NCBI GenBank assembly: GCA_018065225.1
Contig: JAGHTS010000273.1
Location: 1 to 5,133 of the forward strand
Direction: 5' to 3'
Source of the DNA: Candidatus Phascolarctobacterium caballi
GTDB lineage: Bacteria > Bacillota > Negativicutes > Acidaminococcales > Acidaminococcaceae
Length of the DNA: 5,133 bases
The notes beneath the pieces were generated by a model. That model did no database searches and was not told where the DNA came from. It worked only from the letters and a program-made list of their open reading frames with translations. Position 1 is the first letter of the stretch. Every line of letters begins with the position of its first letter. Made by a program: the position numbers and the translations under genes. Below, in pieces: positions 1 through 4,966 of this stretch.

Positions 1-62
1 TATTGGTTGCATTCGTAGTATCCGTTGTATTGTTGCCGATGATTTGGCCGTTCTTCCCCTGA
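1..62 (+). CDS. SLC13/DASS-family anion permease, 3' end only (copy 1)
   Basis: Only the last 19 codons and the TGA stop (60-62) of this gene are present; the reading frame starts at base 3. The visible C-terminus is mostly a hydrophobic helix ending in PMIWPFFP. It matches the C-terminus of the complete permease at 3559-4827 at 17 of 19 residues (A for S and L for I are the differences), so it is a paralogue of that gene. The family consists of inner-membrane, usually sodium-coupled, carriers of dicarboxylates or other anions. The gene is cut by the window edge, not broken. A terminator follows directly, so it is probably transcribed separately from the kinase gene downstream. The substrate cannot be told from this fragment. 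Confidence 0.85.
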   Translation, partial: LVAFVVSVVLLPMIWPFFP

Positions 63-85
63 TAGGTAAGAATAATAAATCAGTT

Positions 86-117
86 AAAAATCCCTGCCTT
101 ATGGCAGGGATTTTTTT
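86..117 (+). terminator. Intrinsic terminator of SLC13 copy 1
   Basis: TCCCTGCC (91-98) pairs perfectly with GGCAGGGA (103-110) around the loop TTAT. An A-tract (86-90) precedes the stem and seven T's (111-117) follow it. The A and T tracts extend the stem and could make it work in both directions. It begins 24 nt after the copy 1 stop codon. Confidence 0.93.
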
Positions 118-147
118 ATAACAAAAAATTGCTTTCATTGTAGAGAG

Positions 148-153
148 TATAAT
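148..153 (+). promoter_or_regulatory. Isolated perfect -10-like hexamer
   Basis: TATAAT at 148-153 matches the sigma-A -10 consensus, but no good -35 box lies 16-18 bp upstream; the nearest candidate, TTGCTT at 129-134, is only 13 bp away. If it is used, the transcript would start near 160 and run through the terminator-like hairpin at 167-200 before reaching the kinase gene. The region is AT-rich, so a chance match is possible. Confidence 0.25.
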
Positions 154-166
154 TTTTTAACTAAAG

Positions 167-200
167 AAAATGCCCCAAAATCTTTGAGAGGGCATTTTTT
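167..200 (+). terminator. Second terminator-like hairpin, just upstream of the kinase
   Basis: AAAATGCCC (167-175) pairs perfectly with GGGCATTTT (190-198), and a run of six T's spans 195-200. The loop is 14 nt (176-189), longer than in the other terminators here. It may be a backup terminator for copy 1, or an attenuator if a promoter near 148-153 is active. Its 3' arm overlaps the possible -35 region of the kinase promoter, so one function may exclude the other. Confidence 0.6.
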
Positions 201-210
201 ATGTTATAAT
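184..210 (+). promoter_or_regulatory. Candidate extended -10 promoter of the kinase operon
   Basis: TGTTATAAT (202-210) is a perfect extended -10 box (TGn followed by TATAAT). TTGAGA (184-189) resembles a -35 box, but the spacer is only 15 bp; extended -10 promoters tolerate a poor -35. The predicted start of transcription, about seven bases past the -10, falls at or next to the ATG at 217. That would leave almost no 5' untranslated region. Confidence 0.55.
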
Positions 211-216
211 AACAAT

Positions 217-1893
217 ATGCAAAATAAAGTAAGCGGTAAAATAAAAGAACAGAAATGGTATAACATTCTTGCCAAAAGTATGACTTTGTCACAAAAAATT
301 GTGGCATTGATTAGTATTGTGGTGCTTTGCGCTTTATTGCCTGCATCTGTATTTACTACTTTGCGGGTGGCCAAGGTTATTTATGACCGTGTCAGCATTA
401 ATGCGGTAAGTATCAATGTTATTTTGTGCAATTCCAATGAAATTGTTAACGGTATTAGTGGCAAGATGGGCGGTACGCCCAAAGAAGTCAGCGACTTTAT
501 GTTTAATTATGTTAACCATGTGGATGATTCGGACGAAGCCAGTGTGGCAATTTTTGATGCCAATAAAAAGTTAGTTGTATTTTATAATCCTGCGGGGCTG
601 AAAGATTTTGACACCAGCGCACAGGAACTGGTGGAGGAATATTCCAAATATAAAGAAATCACTTACGGGCAAAATTATAATATTCCCAATAAAGCCATTG
701 GTTTTATTAATGACCCAAATGACAAGAGGGTCGGTTATGTGGTGACCGGTTATTCGGATGAATTTGTGAATAATTCTACGGTTGATTCTATTGTTTTTTT
801 GGGGTTGACGGGAATTTTTGGTTTGATAATCGGGATTATGGGGGCAATTTATTTGGCACAGCGGGTCAAGAAAATTTTGTTTGGCTTGGAGCCGGAAGAA
901 ATTGCCACGTTGTTGCAGGAACGCAATGTTATTTTGAACAGTGTGCGTGAAGGGGTTATTAATGTTAACGCACAGGGGATTGTTACTTTGATAAATATGG
1001 AAGCGGAAACTCTTTTGACGGAGGCGAATGTACCTAATATTTCCAATATGGTGAATTGTCTTGCCAAAGAGGTATTGCCGTCCGTTCCGTGGAACAGCAT
1101 TATTAAGGATGGTAAAACTTTTGGCAATGCGGCGGTAAAAATTGGTGATACTGTGTTTATGTTGACGGCAGTCCCTATTTATTTGCAAAATGAAATTGGT
1201 GGTGCGGTGGTGACTTTCCGCCGCAAATCTGATGTGTATGAATTGGCAAACCAGCTGACAGGTTTTAAAAACTATGCTACAGCGTTACGGGCGCAAACGC
1301 ATGAATTTATGAACAAAATGCATGTGATTATGGGTTTGATTGACATGGGTGCGTATGATGAGCTGAAACAGTTTACAAAGGAGATTGCCTACAGCCGTCA
1401 GTCAGAGGTTGCCTATGTGGCGACCCGTATTAAAGATATTACGTTAAGCGGCTTTATTCTTGGCAAGATTGCCAGAAGCAGGGAGTTGGATATTGAATTT
1501 ACGGTGGCGGATGAATCGGAACTGCACAGGGAGATGGAAGTTCCGTCTGTACACGATTTGGTTTTGATTATTGGCAATTTGGTGGAAAATGCTTTTGACG
1601 CATTAAAAGCATTTAACGGGGAAAGAATTGTCAGTTTGAGTATTTTGGATTTTGGCAAGGAATTGGTAATTGAGGTTGAAGACAGCGGTCCCGGTATTGC
1701 CCAATCGGAAATTGAAAAAATTTTTCAACGTGGTTTTTCAAGCAAAGGCAGAGGTCACGGGTTTGGTCTTTATCTTGTTAAGCACAGTGTGGAAGATTTG
1801 GACGGGACTATCAGCGTAGAATCAAAAGCGGGCGAAGGTACTATTTTTACGGTACGTTTGCCGGTACAGAAAGCAGGTGAAATAATTGATTGA
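217..1893 (+). CDS. CitA/DcuS-type sensor histidine kinase
   Basis: This 558-residue membrane kinase probably senses an external carboxylate and phosphorylates the regulator encoded next to it. A first membrane helix lies near residues 26-49, an extracytoplasmic PAS-like domain at about 50-190, and a second helix at about 191-215. The family hallmark GLEPEEIATLLQER (223-236) then leads into a cytoplasmic PAS domain. The phosphoacceptor is His362 in LRAQTHEFMNKMH, the motif of CitA/DcuS kinases. The ATPase domain shows the N box (GNLVENAFDA, Asn454 and Asn458), G1 (DSGPGI, Asp489) and G2 (GRGHGFGL, 511-518). All catalytic motifs are intact. The outer domain lacks the Arg-x-x-His-type pair that binds carboxylate in CitA and DcuS, so the ligand is uncertain. 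ATG 217 was chosen over the in-frame TTG at 184, which lies inside a hairpin, adds non-conserved residues and has no ribosome site. ATG 217 also lacks a Shine-Dalgarno sequence. Confidence 0.93.
   Translation: MQNKVSGKIKEQKWYNILAKSMTLSQKIVALISIVVLCALLPASVFTTLRVAKVIYDRVSINAVSINVILCNSNEIVNGISGKMGGTPKEVSDFMFNYVNHVDDSDEASVAIFDANKKLVVFYNPAGLKDFDTSAQELVEEYSKYKEITYGQNYNIPNKAIGFINDPNDKRVGYVVTGYSDEFVNNSTVDSIVFLGLTGIFGLIIGIMGAIYLAQRVKKILFGLEPEEIATLLQERNVILNSVREGVINVNAQGIVTLINMEAETLLTEANVPNISNMVNCLAKEVLPSVPWNSIIKDGKTFGNAAVKIGDTVFMLTAVPIYLQNEIGGAVVTFRRKSDVYELANQLTGFKNYATALRAQTHEFMNKMHVIMGLIDMGAYDELKQFTKEIAYSRQSEVAYVATRIKDITLSGFILGKIARSRELDIEFTVADESELHREMEVPSVHDLVLIIGNLVENAFDALKAFNGERIVSLSILDFGKELVIEVEDSGPGIAQSEIEKIFQRGFSSKGRGHGFGLYLVKHSVEDLDGTISVESKAGEGTIFTVRLPVQKAGEIID
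1875..1888 (+). promoter_or_regulatory. Ribosome site deciding the TTG start of the response regulator
   Basis: AGGTGA (1875-1880) sits 5 nt before TTG at 1886-1888. No ATG or GTG in this frame lies between it and the receiver domain, whose first strand (IDVLVVEDD) begins at codon 2. The site lies inside the kinase coding sequence, which suggests translational coupling. Confidence 0.75.
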
Positions 1894-2590
1894 TGTTCTT
1901 GTTGTTGAAGATGACCCGATGGTAGCACAGTTGCATGAGCATTACCTTAATCAGATTAAGGGTTTCAAGTTGTGTGATTTGGCACGTAATGGTGTTGACG
2001 GCTTAAAACTTTTGGCACAGAAAAAATATGACCTTGTCATATTGGATGTATTTATGCCCAATATGGACGGTTTGCAGTTTTTGGCTAAGGTGCGTGAAAA
2101 TGCTTTTGACGTGGATGTGATAATTGTTTCTGCCGCCAATGACAAAGACAAGATTAAACAGGCGTTGAGGTTGGGGGCGGTTGATTACATTATCAAACCT
2201 TTTGAGTTTGAAAGGTTTAATGTGGCTTTAAGCAATTATCAGCGGCGTCATTCCCTTGTAGAGGCACAGGATGTAATTGAACAGGAAGAACTGGACAAAA
2301 CAAATATCCGTAAGGAATCGGGTGATTTGGCTACTTTGCCGAAAGGATTGGACAAACATACTTTGGTGATTGTGTGGAAAAGCATTTGCAGTTTTGACGG
2401 GATGTTTACTACGGATGAAGTGGCGGCAAAAGTCGGTATCAGCAGGGTCAGCATCCGCAAATATTTGGAGTTTTTGAAGACGGTAAACTTGCTGAAATTG
2501 GATTTGCACAGGGGAAGTGTGGGCAGACCTGTATATAAATATTTATGTATAGATAAAAAGAGTGATTTGCTGAATGTTTATACCCGTTGA
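1886..2590 (+). CDS. CitB/DcuR-family response regulator
   Basis: This 234-residue cytoplasmic protein is the likely partner of the upstream kinase and a DNA-binding transcription regulator. The receiver domain (about 1-120) has the acidic pocket Glu8-Asp9-Asp10, phosphoacceptor Asp54 in LDVFMPNMDG, Ser82 and Lys104 in KPF, so it should be phosphorylated normally. The linker holds LPKGLDKHTL (151-160), typical of CitB/DpiA/DcuR regulators. The C-terminus carries a helix-turn-helix at about 174-200 (FTTDEVAAKVGISRVSIRKY), followed by a wing-like segment with GRPVYKY. It starts at TTG 1886, overlapping the kinase by 8 nt, which favours coupled translation and a fixed ratio of the two proteins. 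Family members activate carboxylate transport and fermentation genes. The neighbouring SLC13 permeases are therefore plausible targets, which is inference from context. Confidence 0.94.
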   Translation: MIDVLVVEDDPMVAQLHEHYLNQIKGFKLCDLARNGVDGLKLLAQKKYDLVILDVFMPNMDGLQFLAKVRENAFDVDVIIVSAANDKDKIKQALRLGAVDYIIKPFEFERFNVALSNYQRRHSLVEAQDVIEQEELDKTNIRKESGDLATLPKGLDKHTLVIVWKSICSFDGMFTTDEVAAKVGISRVSIRKYLEFLKTVNLLKLDLHRGSVGRPVYKYLCIDKKSDLLNVYTR

Positions 2591-2650
2591 ATTTTGTAAT
2601 TAAAGTAAGTGATTTTGTAAGTGGTGCCAATGCAACATAATTACAAAATC
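2591..2650. repeat. Three ATTTTGTAA elements, two forming a 10-bp inverted repeat
   Basis: GATTTTGTAA (2611-2620) and TTACAAAATC (2641-2650) are perfect inverted repeats separated by 20 nt. A further direct copy, ATTTTGTAA, is at 2591-2599, 21 bp (two helical turns) upstream of the second copy. GTAAGTG also occurs twice, at 2605-2611 and 2617-2623. In RNA the 40-nt segment 2611-2650 could fold into one long hairpin with a CAAT loop at 2628-2631, one G-A mismatch and a 2-nt bulge. No T run follows, so it is not a standard terminator. Half-sites at helical spacing fit an operator for the response regulator or the Crp-like protein; which one is unknown. Confidence 0.55.
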
Positions 2651-2670
2651 GCTGACAATATTTACATAAA

Positions 2671-2699
2671 TTTACATGCTTCACCTCTTGTTTTAGAAT
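2671..2699 (+). promoter_or_regulatory. Candidate sigma-A promoter of the Crp-like gene
   Basis: TTTACA (2671-2676) and TAGAAT (2694-2699) each match the -35 and -10 consensus at 5 of 6 positions and have the ideal 17-bp spacer. The predicted start of transcription is near 2706, at the first base of the AGGAGG ribosome site. A second TTTACAT lies one helical turn upstream (2661-2667). The -10 box coincides with the loop of the hairpin at 2682-2713. Confidence 0.65.
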
Positions 2700-2713
2700 A
2701 AAAACAGGAGGTG
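2682..2713 (+). promoter_or_regulatory. Hairpin that buries the ribosome site of the Crp-like gene
   Basis: CACCTCTTGTTTT (2682-2694) pairs with AAAACAGGAGGTG (2701-2713) around the 6-nt loop AGAATA. All 13 positions pair in + strand RNA, with one G-U wobble (2688 with 2707). The 3' arm contains the whole AGGAGG (2706-2711) of the next gene. TTTTCTTT follows, so in transcripts reading through from the response regulator the same structure could also terminate transcription. It is either a translational block, an attenuator/terminator, or (as DNA) an operator over the promoter. Confidence 0.7.
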
Positions 2714-2719
2714 TTTTCT

Positions 2720-3394
2720 TTGGGAGCGAAAGTTACTATTGAACAGGTTGCACAGGCAGATTTGTTCAAGAACATGTCTTTGGATGAAGTCAAAGAACTT
2801 TTAAGCAAAACCAATATGTTGGTTAAACATTTTCATAAGAATGCTTATGTTTTTTTGGCTGGGGATGTTGTTGAAAATCTGTGTGTGGTTGTGAATGGTA
2901 CTGTGCAGATTGTCAAAGAAGACGCTTCGGGGGATAGAAGTATTATTGGCAGTATAGAAGCACGCAGGACTTTTGGCACCTGTTATTTGGGGAGCAAGGG
3001 CAAACATAGTGTGGTAAGTTATTTTGCGGTTAAGAATTGTGAAATTTTAATGATTCCGTTTGCCAGTTTGAATATGAATGTTATTGGTAACCAAAATATT
3101 TATTGTAAATTTTTTAGTAATATTATAGCGACGGTGGCGGGGCATAACATTAATTTGATTGAAAAAGTGGATGTGTTAGGCAGAAAAACTTTACGGGGAA
3201 AGATTATGGCATATTTGGAAAAAGAAGCCCAACTTTGCAGGTCACGGACTTTTGCCTTACCGTTTAACAGAACTGATTTGGCGAATTATCTGGATGCTGA
3301 CAGAAGTGCTATGACAAGGGAAATTGCAAGAATGCGTGATGACGGTCTGATTAAGTTTGAGAAAAATATATTTACACTTGTGCATAATGCATAA
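2720..3394 (+). CDS. Crp/Fnr-superfamily transcription regulator
   Basis: This 224-residue protein has the Crp/Fnr layout: an N-terminal effector beta-barrel (about 13-115), a long dimerisation helix (about 120-150) and a winged helix-turn-helix (about 184-220). The HTH reads RTDLANYLDADRSAMTREIARMRDDGLI, with recognition helix RSAMTREIARMR. Aligned by eye with E. coli CRP, the phosphate-binding Glu of the GEL motif is Thr87 and the Arg of RSA is His96, so cAMP binding is unlikely. There is no N-terminal cysteine cluster as in Fnr; the five cysteines are scattered. The effector is unknown. TTG 2720 is the chosen start because AGGAGG (2706-2711) lies 8 nt before it; the in-frame GTG at 2711 overlaps that ribosome site and cannot be served by it. 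It probably has its own promoter and may control carboxylate transport with the adjacent two-component system. Confidence 0.9.
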   Translation: MGAKVTIEQVAQADLFKNMSLDEVKELLSKTNMLVKHFHKNAYVFLAGDVVENLCVVVNGTVQIVKEDASGDRSIIGSIEARRTFGTCYLGSKGKHSVVSYFAVKNCEILMIPFASLNMNVIGNQNIYCKFFSNIIATVAGHNINLIEKVDVLGRKTLRGKIMAYLEKEAQLCRSRTFALPFNRTDLANYLDADRSAMTREIARMRDDGLIKFEKNIFTLVHNA

Positions 3395-3441
3395 GATATA
3401 ACAAACTTAAAAAACTTTCATAAATTTAATAAAAATATTTT

Positions 3442-3474
3442 AAGCAACAGAGCAACCAACTCTGTTGCTTTTGT
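3442..3474 (+). terminator. Intrinsic terminator of the Crp-like gene
   Basis: AAGCAACAGAG (3442-3452) pairs perfectly with CTCTGTTGCTT (3460-3470) around the loop CAACCAA. The T run is short (TTTT at 3469-3472, then G). It separates the regulators from SLC13 copy 2. The AT-rich stretch before it (3395-3441) holds nothing else recognised. Confidence 0.85.
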
Positions 3475-3496
3475 CATATTTTGAGACGGGTGCTGT

Positions 3497-3531
3497 TGGT
3501 AGAATGTTGCACATAGGTTATTGTATTAACC
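3497..3531 (+). promoter_or_regulatory. Weak promoter candidate and small palindrome before SLC13 copy 2
   Basis: TGGTAGAAT (3497-3505) resembles an extended -10 box, but no good -35 box stands at normal distance (TTGAGA at 3481-3486 is 13 bp away). An alternative is TTGGTA (3496-3501), 17 bp, TATTGT (3519-3524), with 4 of 6 matches in each box. GGTTA-N6-TAACC (3516-3531) is a short perfect inverted repeat that would lie just downstream of the first candidate. A weak core promoter with a nearby palindrome fits an activated gene, but each element is individually weak. Confidence 0.35.
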
Positions 3532-3544
3532 CCAAAATTTTTTT

Positions 3545-3558
3545 AAAGGAGGGAAATT
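3545..3558 (+). promoter_or_regulatory. Ribosome site of SLC13 copy 2
   Basis: AAAGGAGG (3545-3552) is a near-perfect Shine-Dalgarno sequence with the AGGAGG core 6 nt before ATG 3559. The sequence GGAGGGAAATTATGTC around the start is identical at copy 3 (4956-4971), although the leaders upstream differ. Confidence 0.9.
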
Positions 3559-4827
3559 ATGTCTCCAGCAGTAAAATGTTTAATTCTGTTGGCAGTAGTC
3601 GCTGTATGTTTTATTACCGAAATTATTCCTTTGGCGATTACTTCTATGGCAGGGGCAATCGCTTGCGGTTTGCTCGGCTTTATCCCTACAAAACAAGTAT
3701 TCAGTGGTCTCTCCAATTCCACTGTGGTATTGTTTGCAGGGATGTTTATTGTAGGCGCAGCCATGTTTTATACTGGCCTTGCCCAAAATATTGGTAACAC
3801 CGTTGTGAGGTTTTGCGGACATGGTGAAACCAGTTTGATGTTTGGTTTGATGTTGGTAGGTACGGCTTTAAGTTCTGTGCTTTCCAATACTGGTACCTGT
3901 GCTTGTCTGTTGCCTGTTGCACTTGGTATTTGTGCGGCGGCAAAGATTCCCGCATCCCGTCAGTTGATGCCTTTGGCATTTGCCTGCGGATGGGGCGGAG
4001 TTATTACTTTGGTAGGCACACCGCCTAACATCATTGCGTCCGGTGCACTGGATGCTGCAGGTTATGGTACTTTCGGTTTCTTTGAATGGGCGTGGATTGG
4101 TATTCCTTTGTCCTTTGCAGGTATGGCGTATATGATGTTTGTTGGCAAGCATTTCTTGCCTAAGGTAAACTTGGATGCAGACCAAGAAATTGAGCAGGAG
4201 ATTGAAGCAACTGCCACTTCTAAAAACAAACAGATTATTTCAGGCATTATTTTGTTGGTAGTTGTGTTTGTTATGGCTATTGGCATTAAGGGTGTAACTT
4301 TGGAAATGGCGGCTATTGCAGGTGCAATGGTTTGCGTACTGACCGGCTGTTTGACAGAAAAACAGGCTTATGCGTCAATTGACTGGGTAACCATTTTCCT
4401 GTTTGCAGGAATGATGCCGGTATCTAAAGCATTGGATGTAACTGGTGCAGGCAAATTGATTGCGGAATATTGTGTTGGCTTGATGGGTGGTTCGCCCACA
4501 CCGTTGGTAGTTACCATCGTGTTGTTTATTTTGTCCTGCGGCTTGACCCAATTTATGAGTAATACAGCATCCGCTGCATTGCTTTGCCCGATTGGTATTG
4601 CAATTTCCAAACAATTAGGGGCTTCCCCCAGAGCGGTTATTGCCGCTATTGCAGTTGCGGCATCCTGTGCATTTGCAACACCTGTAGGTACACCGCCTAA
4701 CACATTGGTATTGGGACCCGGCGGGTATCACTTCAACGACTATGTAAAAGCTGGCGTACCTTTGGTACTGGTTTCTTTTGTAGTATCTGTTGTTTTGATT
4801 CCGATGATTTGGCCGTTCTTCCCATAA
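3559..4827 (+). CDS. SLC13/DASS-family anion:sodium symporter-type permease (copy 2)
   Basis: This is a complete 422-residue polytopic inner-membrane permease, probably importing an organic acid or related anion with sodium. Both family signature pairs are present, one in each inverted half: SNT (109-111) with VGTPPN (152-157), and SNT (334-336) with VGTPPN (376-381). These loops bind substrate and sodium in characterised DASS carriers. The halves are joined by an acidic, hydrophilic loop at about 205-224 (DADQEIEQEIEATA). At 422 residues it is on the short side compared with well-studied bacterial members of about 460-520, but both core repeats are complete. It has its own terminator on each side, so it is a single-gene unit. 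It is closely related to copy 1 at the C-terminus and copy 3 at the N-terminus. The neighbouring CitA/CitB-type system suggests a di- or tricarboxylate substrate; sulfate or another anion cannot be excluded. Confidence 0.94.
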   Translation: MSPAVKCLILLAVVAVCFITEIIPLAITSMAGAIACGLLGFIPTKQVFSGLSNSTVVLFAGMFIVGAAMFYTGLAQNIGNTVVRFCGHGETSLMFGLMLVGTALSSVLSNTGTCACLLPVALGICAAAKIPASRQLMPLAFACGWGGVITLVGTPPNIIASGALDAAGYGTFGFFEWAWIGIPLSFAGMAYMMFVGKHFLPKVNLDADQEIEQEIEATATSKNKQIISGIILLVVVFVMAIGIKGVTLEMAAIAGAMVCVLTGCLTEKQAYASIDWVTIFLFAGMMPVSKALDVTGAGKLIAEYCVGLMGGSPTPLVVTIVLFILSCGLTQFMSNTASAALLCPIGIAISKQLGASPRAVIAAIAVAASCAFATPVGTPPNTLVLGPGGYHFNDYVKAGVPLVLVSFVVSVVLIPMIWPFFP

Positions 4828-4841
4828 AACAATCTAAAAGC

Positions 4842-4872
4842 AAAAAGGACTGCGATTGAGCAGTCCTTTTTT
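4842..4872 (+). terminator. Intrinsic terminator of SLC13 copy 2
   Basis: AAAAAGGACTGC (4842-4853) pairs perfectly over 12 bp with GCAGTCCTTTTT (4860-4871) around the loop GATTGA, ending in six T's (4867-4872). It begins 14 nt after the stop codon. Confidence 0.95.
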
Positions 4873-4886
4873 GTTGCAATGGCAAC
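4873..4886. repeat. Small inverted repeat GTTGC-AATG-GCAAC
   Basis: A 5-bp perfect stem with a 4-nt loop directly after the terminator. It matches the reverse complement of 2623-2636 (between the response regulator and the Crp-like gene) at 12 of 14 positions. It may be part of a shared regulatory element or a coincidence. Confidence 0.35.
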
Positions 4887-4908
4887 AGAAAGCAGTTTTT
4901 GTAGCATA

Positions 4909-4914
4909 TATAAT
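4909..4914 (+). promoter_or_regulatory. -10 box of SLC13 copy 3
   Basis: TATAAT is a perfect -10 hexamer, but the position 17 bp upstream (4886-4891, CAGAAA) does not resemble a -35 box. The predicted start of transcription is near 4921, inside the palindrome at 4917-4944. A perfect -10 without a -35 suggests dependence on an activator. Confidence 0.5.
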
Positions 4915-4916
4915 AA

Positions 4917-4944
4917 ATTTCGTAAGTTTATTAACTTACGAAAT
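4917..4944. promoter_or_regulatory. Perfect 12-bp palindrome in the SLC13 copy 3 leader (likely operator)
   Basis: ATTTCGTAAGTT (4917-4928) and AACTTACGAAAT (4933-4944) are perfect inverted repeats around TATT. It spans the predicted transcription start and ends 10 nt before the ribosome site. The left half, ATTTCGTAAGT, matches ATTTTGTAAGT at 2612-2622 at 10 of 11 positions. ATATTTTTATT follows, so an attenuator is an alternative if transcription starts upstream. An operator is favoured because the -10 position would put the start inside the left arm. Confidence 0.65.
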
Positions 4945-4953
4945 ATTTTTATT

Positions 4954-4966
4954 AAGGAGGGAAATT
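4954..4966 (+). promoter_or_regulatory. Ribosome site of SLC13 copy 3
   Basis: AAGGAGGG (4954-4961), with the AGGAGG core 6 nt before ATG 4967: the same arrangement as in copy 2. Confidence 0.9.

Noticed and set aside
184..216. TTG at 184 as the kinase start
   Set aside because: It lies within the hairpin loop at 167-200 with no ribosome site, adds 11 non-family residues and would require transcription through the terminator-like structure. ATG 217 fits better.
571..1188. 205-codon open frame on the minus strand within the kinase
   Set aside because: It is antisense to a gene with complete family motifs, has no recognisable domain, and its composition (rich in N, Q, R, I) is that of a complementary-strand artefact.
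2711..2719. GTG at 2711 as the start of the Crp-like gene
   Set aside because: It overlaps the AGGAGG ribosome site, which is correctly spaced for TTG 2720.
2591..2719. Riboswitch in the region between the response regulator and the Crp-like gene
   Set aside because: Only simple hairpins are visible; no multi-helix junction or conserved riboswitch core that I recognise.
3465..3797. Open frame of 110 codons overlapping the start of SLC13 copy 2
   Set aside because: It is an out-of-frame shadow of copy 2. A similar shadow at 4879-5100 over copy 3 reflects paralogy, not selection on that frame. It begins inside a terminator and has no ribosome site.
4368..4703. 111-codon minus-strand open frame within SLC13 copy 2
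   Set aside because: Antisense shadow of the conserved second half of the permease; no ribosome site or domain seen.
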